From positions 62,001 through 126,000 of the forward strand of contig QLIY01000296.1 in NCBI GenBank assembly GCA_003260075.1: DNA of 64,000 nucleotides, in the 5' to 3' direction. Each line of letters starts with the position of its first letter. Within the stretch, counting starts at the first letter, position 1. The position numbers and the translations under genes were made by a program. The notes below the pieces were generated by a model that worked only from the letters and a program-made list of their open reading frames with translations, did not search any database and was not told the DNA's origin. This DNA comes from Phallusia mammillata. Taxonomy: Eukaryota > Chordata > Ascidiacea > Phlebobranchia > Ascidiidae. Shown piece by piece: positions 24,830 to 37,700 of this stretch.

Positions 24830-27078
24830 GATATATATGTTGCTTGTGTTTACTTCAAGACAATTACAAAAGTTTTTTCATAACGGTACCCTAGGTGTCT
24901 GCAAAAACCACAGATGTATGAAAATCAAATGTACGTAAACCAGTGTAAATTTGTATTCACGAAAGAGACATTACTTGTCGCAAGTTTTTTAGGTATTTGA
25001 TCGAAAGTGTGTGTCATGTGGCGTATTTGTCTTGGGAAATTGGCATATGTTTTGTTCTGAAAGTGCCTGAGTAAATATCCGACACTACGCCGAGGACTAA
25101 AATAACCAGACATTTCGTCTGAGCTTCAGTTTATTAAGATACCTTAACGCTACGTAAGTTGTTATGGTAACTTGAAAATGTCAGAACAACGTTATCAATA
25201 CCGAGGGCTAATGAATGATTTTCTGGGGAATTAAACGCAAACACATACTCCCTGGAAATCAGTGTCTTACTTTCGTCTCCGGTTGGACTTGATTTTCGTA
25301 AACGTATGGCCCCACTTAACTTTTTTGTTCCCTTTTTACACAAAATCCGTGCACAAATTAGTTGCATTTACGCCGCCATTTTCGTCCTTTTTCTCGCATC
25401 GCCTAAATTGGATAGATTGTTTTGGTGAACAATTGTTAGTAGCCCAAACCTCACTGTTATTTGAAAAAGTTTGCTTTGCATTAAATCAACATGTTGGCGC
25501 CAAAATGTAACAGAAAAACTTTTTTTAGAATAGAATAAAAGCAGGTACATATTTTACATTTATATTCATAAAATTTTAAACTCTAGTATTGTCTTCGAAA
25601 CAGTATTTTTTTATTTAAACCTACGCGTTCTCATAATAACACTCTGCACACCTTTCTCTTAGTTACAGATATCGGCGACTATTATTAACTGACATTTTAC
25701 AAACACCGGACCTGACATTTAACTAATTTTGTCCTGTAAACCATCTTACTTCAAAGCACGTATTTTTTTCCTGCTTTAAAACACTTTGAATATTTGCAAT
25801 CAACATACGATGCCATCTACGTAGTCTATGCATAACTGATTCTCGGCAAGGACCAAACTTTCTAACAAAATGACAATCCCAGTGGCACGAACTCGAAAGC
25901 ATCCTGCCCGTGAGTTCTCGAGTTACGACTCGCGTGGCCCACTCGGCGTCGCACGCGCCCCTGACGCCTGACCGAGAAGAAGGCTAACTTTTCTTTCTGC
26001 TGGCCTGTCGTCGTGAATACGAGAGCCACGCGACCTACACGAGCCACTGACGTATGTCGTAACTGATTCGGAATGTCGCCGGGATTGTGCAACCGGGATT
26101 GGGAAAAACAACTTTTATCCTACGTTGTAAAATCATTACTTTCTGATTTCCAAAAATCGTTGTTTTACAATCTTGCCGTCAAAGGCCCCAACGGTAAAAG
26201 TAAATTATTTTTAGTGTATTTAGTATAGTTAAGTTAATTTTTAGTGTAGCATGTTGACTTACCTTATGGTTTTATTTTATGTAACAATTACGTCTTTAAT
26301 AAACTGCTATTGTAAAAAGGACACCATGAGCGTTTACTAAATTTATTACTAAAGGTATATCCAACATATCCATATTGTCGATTTGCAACTTAAACAGATA
26401 TCAAATTGAGCAGCTAAGATAAACTTACATTCATAACTGGTTATTTACGATTAACCATTAAATCAAGCAGCAAATTGTGACGTTCACTGTTGGCGCGAAT
26501 GTATTGTTCGAATAGGAAAGGCGCCATTGTTTTACGATAAGGTGGGGTCTCCCGAACTGTCGGTCTGTGCCTTTTGTGTATTTTTCCCACGCTTTCTTGT
26601 CATTCTTTGTGAACTCGCTTCAAGCCATTCCGGACAATCAATCGTAAATCGTTCCAACTCGATCCGCCATAAACGCCTTCTTAATCGGGTATTAATGCCG
26701 ACTGGACCAAGGGGCAATAATGTGAATATGGTTCCGTTGAACCTAAAGGGCTAATATTTGCTGTAGAGGAAGGTGCACATTTTTTAGGCGGCGCCCTTAA
26801 GAGTGCATTTAAGATAAGTTTGCCCCCGTTTATGTCCTTTTGATTTGAAAACAAACATAAAACATGACCAAGTTAAATAAATAAAGTTGGGACAACTGTT
26901 GTAGTGATAAACATTGTTTCAATTACCATGTATATTATTGCAAATGTTTATTGCACTGATTTTGAATACGTAAATATGCAGTTTATAATTTGCCTAACTC
27001 ATATTTTTCTGCCAGTAGCTTGTAGACAGGGCTACCACTCTGGTTTGAATGAAATAATCTAGTTTGACCTCAAACAAT

Positions 27079-27119
<41 letters not shown>

Positions 27120-30100
27120 TAGATTGAAAAACAAAACATTCAAAAATATATCTAAACATAAAATAAACCAACTTACGTGATGCCCCCCCCCCTTGAAAAA
27201 CAAAACATCCAAAAATATATCTAAACATAAAATAAACCAACTTAACGTGATGTATTAGCCAAACAACAACGCACATGAAGGTTTTTAATATAAGTTGATC
27301 TATATTTGATTCTAAAGAAGCTTACTTCTTCCTTTTCATCACTCTATTTTTTCTGTTACAGTTATAACATTTTAACTTTTAAGCTTTTGTGGTTATCTGG
27401 GTGGAATATTTGTAGGCTTGTACTGTTCCTACGGTCTTTACAAACGTTAAAACCTATCTAGATTTTATAGCCATCATCTAGATCCAAAATTTTACATCTA
27501 GGTTTAACCAAAACTATCCAGATCTAGCTATAAAATATCTAGAGTGGCAGCCCTGCTTGTAGATTTGCATTGCAAACTTGTCAATGCAGGATCCACTATT
27601 ACGTCATAGTTGTAACAATAGTTTTGAATTCTAAAGCTCATAGTTATAATTTCATCACAAAGGGCTATTACAAAATTTTACCAGTCACTTTGTGCGCAAC
27701 ATGTGGAAATGCAGTCATGTTTGTAATGCGAGTTTTAATCAAAATGTGCATTTGTTACAGAAGTTTCAATCATGCAGATGTAGCCCTTCCAAGCCCAGAA
27801 ATCATGTGTCATTGCTCGTTAGGAAGTCGGCCGAAGTGCAATGTGATCGATCTTGTGAACAGAAATAAAATATGTGTTAAATAAGGTGAATTAAATTTGG
27901 TGAACACTTACATTACTTGAATCAAAAGCAGCTTAATAATGTTGAAAATTGTTGTAAGCATTGTTGTATTCATAATTTTATAAAAGAGTGCCGTTGTATT
28001 TAGAAGGTTAATAATGAGCGTTACATTGTTACCATTAGGACTTTACCAGCAGGAACGTTGTGAATGAATCGATCTTATAGTAGAAAAAGACTGCCGAAAC
28101 TTCGTTCTTTTTTAATTGTTCCTGAAAATTATAAACATACTTCAACGTACTGTGTGCTTGAATGGTATTAGTATAAATAAATTTGTTGTACGTATCAAAT
28201 CCAACATGTTATCCAACCCTACGGTAATATAAGTCAGGTGCCAAATCTTAATGAAACAGGAGATAATTTATCTTGGTCAAATATTCGTGACTAAACCTCT
28301 GACGTCGGTGCAAGTGAATGAAAGTTACTGTTGGCACAATTGGAGTGCAGCCTCCTATATAGAAGGCACTATGCCTAGTTATCATTGGCAACTGGGTTTA
28401 TTTTGCAATTTACTAAGGCATTTTTCGCACTGGGCACGTCCGTCAAACAACAAGCGCAGATAGTGTGTTCCATCATTTATCTTTATTGCTAGATGTCTGA
28501 TGATTCGTAATATAGCCTCAGTCACGTAACACTACTCCAAAAACGGCTTTGGGTTTAAGCAAAACTGCTACAGTGCTGTTTTCTGCGTAGGAGCCACCCA
28601 TCAGTTTGCTTCCAGTCAAGCTTGAGAAAACATAGACAGGTATTCAGATGTCTGGCAGTCCACACTAGACAACCGCGAATTATCATTTGGGTCGCAGCTG
28701 TATAAACAAGTAAAATTTTGGCTTCATTGGGCGTGCACAGATTATTTCTGTATCTCATTCAAAAGCAGTCTCAAGTGCCTTCGCAAAATTTAAACACTTG
28801 CCCGTTTTGTGTTTTTTTTAAGTAATTAAATTGCATATTCAAATAAATTCTAATTTTCTATGGCAATCATTCTCGTGTGTGGTCCGAGAGATTTCCGAGT
28901 GTGCAGCGAATTTGTTTGCAAGGTACAATCTTTACGTCTCGACTTTTACCTTTTAGGCTGATCGTATTGGGGTCTACATTTTTCTAACGCATCACATAAG
29001 AAGTGTATTCCCATTTTTTTTCTAACGCAATAATTACTGCAAAATTATATTTTGTTATGGTGTTGCAAGTCTACAAAGTTAAGAGGCTGGTCTGTGATTT
29101 TGTAGTTTGCAAGTATTTGTAGCCTATTCGTAGGCGTGGCACGGATATAGCTGTAAAATTAATAGATTGACAATAAAGCACAATACAAGGGGAGTATTAG
29201 ACATACCTTTCCCACGCTTGCTCTAAAAATAAAATATTGGCCTCCAACAACTTTTTTTCCTCAATAGGCCGGTAAGCCGCAAAATATCCGAAGCGTTGAC
29301 AATCACGCTGAGCTTTTGGGCTTTGTGTTCCAGTGAACCTGAACGGCGGCAGGGCGTAAACAACACGCGCCGGAACTGGCACATTTCGACGATAGCAATC
29401 CGCTTGAATTCGACAACTTCGCCCAGTGCATTGTGTGTCTTTCCCACGACCAGGCCGGCGCACGCTTTGCTTTAGCTCGTATGTGCGTGTTACGTCATAT
29501 CTGTCCATGCAGGGGGCAATGCCAACCCAAACTTTTGCGCAACACCCTTTTAGCATACAATCGATAGTGCCGCCGGAATAGCATCGTTCGAATTCGCACC
29601 CGTTTGAATGAAACAAAAACTATTTTATTGTTATCTTTGTATACCTGCCTGTCGATATAACAAAGCACAAACGGACTCCAAAGCATGTGTTTGCGTTTTA
29701 TCATAATGTTCTGCTTTGAACAGCAAAGACAGCATTTGTTAATTAACTACCCAATTTAAAGTTCCTCTGGACAACACACGTCGTAAATAGTTATAATTTA
29801 GCAATTTGTTGTTTACATTACATTACAACAATGTGTATTAATGTTATATTTAACATCGTCATGGTGGTAACGTCACCCAACACAATTCAACGCAGCTATA
29901 ATAATAAGACATTTGTAGTGTTGGCAAAAACACGTTTACGACAAAATATGTCATGTGCCGTGTTCTAGGTCTCATATATGATGACACACGAAAGGTGTTA
30001 ATTTGTGTGACACAGTTTAAACTCCGCCCAAATCCGCGTTGTCATGTGGTATGGAATTTACACGTCGCTAATTGCTTTACAAACAGGTAGAGCACCAAAT

Positions 30101-32202
30101 AGTAAACAAGTTCTGCATGCATGTCGAAATTAATGGGTAGCCAACTCGACAAGTAAATTATTTGCCCTCTTGACCCCGCTAAATGTGAATTCTTGTTAGT
30201 CATTACAAAGCATGCGAAACATGTTAAACATCCACCGACTCCATTACTTAGTTTGGGGCAATCTCAATAAATGACACACATTTTTTCGCAAATCCTGCAG
30301 CACAGTTTTTCCGCTGGCTGTGGGCTAAATGTATTAATAGCGGGACATTGAGTGTGTTTCTTTGACAGATAACCTTCCCACGAAAGGTCTTGCGATATAT
30401 GACTTATATGTTTCATTTCAGGTTCTAAAATATTAATGCGGCGTCATTCTCGCACTCACACAGTTGAAGTTTTCCACCGCCAAATCAATTATTTATTGCA
30501 ACGAACCGTTGTGATTGGCACGAATGTATCGATATTACAAACCGGGGAAAAATGTAAGTTTCGACAGCAAATGAATGCCATAAACGACGGCCGTATTGCA
30601 TTCCACATATTGGAATTTGTTGAAACATTGCCAATGATCAAAGTACACAATCATAGCCGTAAGTAACTTAAAACTGCCCATGCCGTTGTGTTAAATTGTT
30701 ACCAGTCACGCATTTCAAGCAAGACTCTAAACTATAATCCTCCGCGCCCCCGTCTTGTTTGTCTGAATTTGCCAGGTGCAAACTTTCACTTCAAGAAATT
30801 TCGCAGCTGTTTTTTTCATCTTTGTTTTATTTGCTACGTATTTGCGTACGCAGGTAAAACTGTGTGCCACAAAACACGAGACCGACTGGGGAGATAAACT
30901 CACTTCGTCGCGTCAGCAGGGCATCCTAAAGCCAAGTGACGTCATAGGCAGGCGCACGCCGAAGTTCAGGCATGGCGTGTGTGTTGAGGTTACGCGCTTC
31001 GTCTTGTCACCGCGGCTTAGAGCACGCGCGGCCCCTTCAGCTTGTGTAAACAAGTGCGAGTGTGGGAAAGTTGTCTAAGCGAGGTTCCCATGCGTTCCGA
31101 GGCTGCCTGCGGTCGCTGCCGAGCCCGTAAATAACGTCGGCTAAGGGTACGCACGGGCGGACGGTGTGCCGGGGGGCAAACATGGCGCGAGGCCGATACA
31201 ACAAAAGCTGAATAGGTCATTCTGCATAGACGCGTGAAAGTTTGCAACGCCTGTTGTTGTGCACACAACTTCAGGGAATTTCACACAAACGGTCGTAAAG
31301 TTTACTTCGAGAGGTAATGAACTTGGATTAGGTTTAGATAGCCAAAGCAATTATTAAGCTTATTACTTGATATTTAGTTTGTGACGACCTAACAGTGCCA
31401 CCCTTGATTTAAACACATACGCTGCATTTGCAATGTTAAAGATAATTTACTTTCAAACAAATATATATTTAACTCGCCAGAATGCCGCTCATGTTTGCTG
31501 AAGAGAAGCACTTGCACTGGAAAAAATATTTTTGCGTTGGATGCTTAAATATCGGGAGGTCAACTTTCCTTGCATAAATTAGTTGCTGTTTGTTTCAAGT
31601 AAGACATATTTTCAATTCAAACGGACAAATTTATTATTGAGGGCAGAAATATTACCTTACGGTTGTACATTGAACAGTACAATGCCTCAAATACGAGTTA
31701 TTTCGTAAGTGGACCACTTTTTATAATTATCGGAAAGTAGTAAAAAGGCAGTGGAAGTAAGACCAAGACTAAGACTAATGCAAGTGGGACATATTCTTGT
31801 ACAGCTTAGGTGTGGGTAAATCGGGCTGTATGGAAAACATGGTTTAAACGGCGCAATATCGTGTAACACAGGATGTTTGTACAAGCAGGAAAGGGAAAGT
31901 TTTACCTTAACTTCCATGTTTTATGTTCAGGTGGCTTAAAGTGGACACGATAGGTTTTGGTTGAAATCAGCGAGACAAACAACTGAAAAACGCCCAAAAA
32001 TAATTCAAAATGATAAAAAGCACAAATTCGTTTACCCAAAACCCAGTTTAAAAAAATGAGAACATAAAAAATGGAAACGTCAACTCATCGCTGTAGCACA
32101 CAAACGGGCTTTATACACGGCACGAAAAAACCCCGCATGGAATCTACATCGCAGTGACGTCACAGATATCGTAAGCCATGACGTCACAGCGTCACGGCCG
32201 GC
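24830..32202. other. Intergenic region upstream of Hes; no secure gene
   Basis: No exon I can support with family similarity. Notable content: CpG- and GC-rich patches at about 25880-26080 and 30890-31200; YGTGGGAA-type motifs at 26584, 29209, 29441, 30375 and 31061; TGACGTCA at 30937; poly-C at 27080-27119 and 27183-27192 with a duplicated 60-bp flank. Hes starts at 24829 on the minus strand, so this is its upstream region. It is also the region downstream of nucleolin. Confidence 0.5.
29197..29616 (-). CDS. Unassigned open frame, possible exon
   Basis: A 139-codon open frame in a locally GC-richer stretch, with a possible donor (GTATGT) after ..LEQAWER at its 3' end. I do not recognise the protein. 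The two other minus-strand frames are also partly open here, which weakens the case. It may be chance or part of an unrecognised gene. Confidence 0.2.
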   Translation of the reverse strand: MFHSNGCEFERCYSGGTIDCMLKGCCAKVWVGIAPCMDRYDVTRTYELKQSVRRPGRGKDTQCTGRSCRIQADCYRRNVPVPARVVYALPPFRFTGTQSPKAQRDCQRFGYFAAYRPIEEKKLLEANILFLEQAWERYV

Positions 32203-34473
32203 TCAGTCGGAGTCATCAAAAGTGGTTCTCTTTCCTTCAAAGCTTTGAATGCTGCCCCGGTTTTTAGCTGCGCTGAAACCTCCACGGCTTCCGCCCCTTC
32301 CACGCCCACCACCGCGGCCGCGTCCACCTCCTCGTCCTAAAAATAAAACAGCGTTAGATTATAAGCTACCAAAACACACTAACCCCAAGTTAAAACACTT
32401 GTTACAAAATGAAGCATACCTCCGCCACGGTCGTTGCTACGTTCAGCAGCATAATCGACGTACAATTTGTTGCCATCAACGTTCATTCCACCTTTCGCGT
32501 TCCTATATATTGAAGTTGCGTCGCTTTCCGAGTTGAACTCCACGTAAGCGAAACTAAAAATGAGACAAAATTGCACAAAAATCACGTAGTAAATAAAGCA
32601 TTAATTTACTTGACGAGTTTTATGACCAATTCTTGAAACGTAGCAAAGAGCAACATAGTAATAAAACCGAACCCTGGTGATTCAAAATCAGGTAATATGT
32701 GCTACTGATTTAGAGCAGGAAATACTAACTTTCTATTTACATTCGTGTCCTGTACTTATTATGGGTCCCCACTCTGCCTTTTTTTTTTTCTTTTTTTTCT
32801 TTTTCACTTTTGGCATGAAATCTTTGGTGGATTTGGATGAAACTTTCACAGATGGTAGATATAGTTATGTAGATGTGCCATCTGGTTCGTTTGACTTAAT
32901 AACCCCAGTATTTACCCTGCTAGACCCCAAAATGTAAAACGTTATTGTATGTTGCTGCGCACCACAAACGAAAGAGTTCTGTGGTGTAACGGTATAATAT
33001 AGGCAACAGAACATATGGTACATGTGTTTGTGCATTACTTGGTAGGCGTTTTGTCAGAGGGGGAATTAACAGCCTTATGACGTCAGAAGCGTTAAGGAAT
33101 GTTCCTAATAACACCCCTAGTGGTCAGAATTTTAAACATTGTCCAATTTGGATAAAATTTTACATGACTGTCGATTAGTTCATTGTGGTTTCATATTTTA
33201 TACTTTTGGGTGTTAAAACCCATCAGTTACCCCTCTAACCCCCTAAAATGGGTGAGTTTTTTAAACGGTGTCAGAATTAAGTGAAATTTGGACAGCTTGT
33301 GAGATTTGTCATTTATAGGTGTCAATTGTTGTGTTTACCCCGTTAGTCCCTCGAATTGAATGAAATTTAGACAGTTTGTTCAGTTTGCCATAATTAGCTG
33401 TTGATTATTTGTTTCACCCTGTAGCTCCAATATTTACCCCACTAGCCCCCTAAAATGGGTGAACTTTTTTAAACAATGTCAGAACTATATACGGAAATTA
33501 GACAGTTTTGAGTACATTATTTATTGATGTGTTTTACCCTGTAAGACCCGGGGGGGGGGTGGAAATTAGACAGTTTTGAGTGCATTATTTATTGATGTGT
33601 TTTACCCTGTAAGACCCACCTTTACCCCATTAACTCCTAAAATGGGTGGAATTTTTAACATTGGCCGAGTTGGTTGAAATTTTGACAGTTTGTGCAAAAG
33701 CCATCTTTAGGTGTCAATTGTCACTTTTGCCATGCATCAGTTACCCCATTAGCCCCCTGAAAGGGTTAACTTTTTAAACAATGTCTCAATTTCATAACAT
33801 TTGGACACCTTGTAGAATATGCCATTTTGAGGTGTTGATTGTTGAGTTTTACCATGTAGCCCCACTAATCCCTGAAATAGGTAAATTTTGCAAACAATTG
33901 CCGAATTAAATGTGACTTGTGTAGTTTGTATCTCACACAGCATGATTATTTCTGCAGACTTTTTTTCTTACTGTTTAAACTCATAGCACCAAAATTTATT
34001 ATAGTTATTTTTAAAAAATGCACTATTTACAACTTTGCATGTGTGGGGGACCCATGAGTTTCTGCTTGCAGAAACAACTAAAGGTATAAAATACAGTGGC
34101 TGATATGGGACCCATTACGAAATAGGTCATAGTATATGTGCAATCGCAATATGTGCTAAGCCACCCTTCTAGTTTCTTATTGATGCCTAAAAAACCTACA
34201 ATTTATTTTTTCCTGTGTCGCGGTCCTGAGGAATTCTGACGTCAGTTGCGCCATCAAAATGTCCGAACAGCGAATCTTTCGTCATATCCTCTGTAACTCC
34301 CTTCACGAACAACGTCTTGCTTGGAGTGGCTGCAAATACGCAATGTTTGAAAATAAAAAGTGAAAATAACATCCTTCGGTTGATAGGTCGAAAAGGGCTA
34401 ATGCCTTGTGTTCATCGTGGTTAAGAGTCCATAATTTCGGGTACAAATTAGGGATGGGCCGAGCCGAGCCAGA

Positions 34474-34558
<85 letters not shown>

Positions 34559-34686
34559 AAATTTGGATATTCATGCCCTGCTAACATACGTAACTAGTGT
34601 TCTAAAGGGTATCCAAAAAAAACGAATGAAATTTGAAAGTATTAGATGGTGGAAAAACGCGTTCTTTATGGGCATGTACAGCTCAA

Positions 34687-34770
<84 letters not shown>

Positions 34771-37700
34771 GCATTAAAGTGAGATGCTCGCTACTCGACC
34801 AAACAGAACATTTTTAGTTTTGGCACATCCCTAGTACAAATCCCTATTTTGTGTGTCGGCTCTAATACGCCGTCTAGCGACCGACATTTATGGCTCAATA
34901 AAACACTTACATGGCCCTCTACCGCCACCACGACCCCCGCGTCCGAAACTATCCCGTCCACGGCCACCACCGCGTCCTCGACCAAAACTGTCTCGTCCAC
35001 GACCGCGGCCACCGCCCCCTCCACGCCCACCACCGGTGATTGTGTCCAAATAAACAGATCTTCCCTCAAGTTCAACATCGTCCTTGCGTTCATATGCGGA
35101 CTCTTTTTCCTCTTTTGAGTTAAACTCAATAAAGCCCATTCTGTGGGTAACAAAACGAATGTTAAAAGTTTAGCTAACAAGTCTCAATAAAACTGAACAT
35201 ATGTAGCAGAAATTTTTATTCACGTCTTTGTAAAAAATGTATCCAAGGCATGAATCAGACAACTCACAAACCGGAGTTTCTGGGATTAAACAAGGAACAA
35301 CTTATTTCAGCTTTTTGATTATAATGACACTTCATTGCCACCGTGTGGCCAAGTGCAATTGCCCAAAAAGCTTTGGTTTCGCAAAATATAGTTACCGAAA
35401 CGAATTACATAAAAGTTATATGCTGCCAAAAGGTGTTGCTGGCCATGCAAAGCTTGAATAGGAAACTTTTTTCCTTTTTGAAATTCTTTTGTTTATCCTT
35501 AACATCATACTTTTGTACGTCTCTGCTTTTATTCTACTATTAAACTTTTCACTAATTGGAATTATTATTTTTGTTTTACTTGCTCTTATTCAGTTCACCC
35601 ATATACAAACTTAATTTACCCTTTAGGTCTTCCACTGTCTCTGTCTGTAAGAAGTCGGACTTCTCTCACTCCCTCAAAAAGGTCGGCAACTGCGTTTTCG
35701 TCAGCGCTGAACGGTAAGTTTTTAGCGAACAAAGTACGTTCATCGCGTTCGCTACGATCACCATGGCTTCGTCCACCAAAGTCACCACCGCCTGACAAAA
35801 AACAAAATTTGTCCGGTCAAAAAAGCAGCAAAAAGTGACAGCACTACTTTAGTTGCATTTTTAAGCTGCAAAAAAACACAGAAACTTTATATTTGCGAGG
35901 ACTGCTTTTAAAAAACATAAACATTTTATTTACCTCTTTGGTTTTGTTCCCGCTGTTGACGTGGCATATCTTGCTTCACATTAATTTCCTGACCCTGAAA
36001 TTCAACTTGATGTAGACCAAGAGTTTTGCCCATGTCAGATTTACGAACATCCACAAATGCTTTTCTGCAGAAAAATTTGGTTTAGTTTTAATTGGCCCAA
36101 ACGATTTTCTGTTGTACGCTTGTTTAAACACTTTTACCGACTTAAATTGTATCCAAGGCATGAATCAGACAACTCACAAACCAGAGTTTCTGGGATTAAA
36201 CAAGGAGAATTATTTCAGCTTCTTGATTATAATGACACTTCATTGCCACCATGTGGCCAAGTGCAATTGCCCAAGAAGCTTGTAAAAATACAACAAACAA
36301 AATCTACAAATATAATCAAAAATTGACAGCAATTAACAATTCACAAAGAAACTTACTGTCTTCCGTAGTTTGCTCTGCATGCCATGCACTGTATGCCTTT
36401 GCTTTTTAAAAATTTGTTGAAAGATGCGTCATCAAGGCCTTCTGGCAGTTCAGTAAACATCATGGTAACCGTTTCTGCAATGACAGTTAACATTAACATA
36501 TTGTAACAAAGTGATGTGGGCATTTTCCTTCATGCATAAAAATACATCGGATTTTTAACAATTATTATAAATCAATTTTTCGATTTAGATTTACACACAT
36601 TATGTACAGAAAAAACTTGCTACCTTCATTTTCATCTACTTTTTGCTTCTTTGCCGGCCCTGCATCATCACTCTTCTTTTTTCTTTTAAGATTTGTGTCA
36701 GTTTCCATTTTTTCTTCATCATCATCTTCTTCATCCTAAAATTTTTTTTAGAGACTTGTTCCAAACATATTCAGGATTTTACAAAAATCTAACAACGTTT
36801 TCTGTCTCGATTCTCAGTTAACCTATTTTACAAACAAACTACCTCATCATCATCTTCTGATTCCTCATCTTCATCTTCCTCATCATCAGATTCTTCTTTT
36901 TTTGCTGGTGCCTTTTTCTTTCCAGCAGCTTTCTGCTTTTTTGTCACAGGCTAAAATAAAAAAGTAATAGCTATAAACTTATATATGTATACATACTTTT
37001 AAGTTATGATCTGAATTAACTGAAATATATATATATGCACTTAATACTCTGGATAATCATTAGTTTTTTTACTTTATAAGTTGGAATCAGAATTTTACTG
37101 CAAATTTTAATCTAATGTTTACTGATAAATTTTAGACACATAACAAACATTTAGTGGCAAATATTTTTTATGTTTTCCTAACAAACCTTTTCATCTTCTG
37201 ATTCTTCCTCGTCCTCATCTTCATCATCAGAATCTTCCACCTAATAGTCAACAAGCATTGAATAAAAATACACACTTTTTCAAGTTTTCACTGGTGAATG
37301 GAAACAAAGCTACCGAAAACAATAAACCTTTTTACATGAGCAAATCGAATCGTTGATGCGCATTGTGTGATGTCACGATTTCGATTCGCTAAAGAGTAAA
37401 ATTACATGGTTGCCGAACCGAATTTCATTCAAGGTCTTGGGGGGGGGGCGTCACGATTTCGACGATTTCGAAAGAGTAAAATTACATGGTTGCCGAACCG
37501 AATTTCATTCAAGGTCTTCAGCTTTGCGCAAAAACGATAAGGTGGTTATTGTAAAGTGATATACAAACATAAGGCCGGATAATTGTTAATTTAAAAGTAT
37601 TTTTAGACTGTTAGTCTATTCTTCCGAATAAATCTGAATTAATTTGTGTGCAGCAGTTGTTTCTGTCGAGTTCAAACATACCAAATGTATGAACTTGTTT

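Noticed and set aside
29197-29616. 139-codon frame as an intermediate-filament rod start
   Set aside because: A faint LEQ-like ending only; two other frames on that strand are also partly open. Kept only as a low-confidence exon.
30890-31200. GC-rich patch as an rRNA fragment or CpG-island promoter
   Set aside because: No recognisable rRNA signature, and no gene start could be attached to it.
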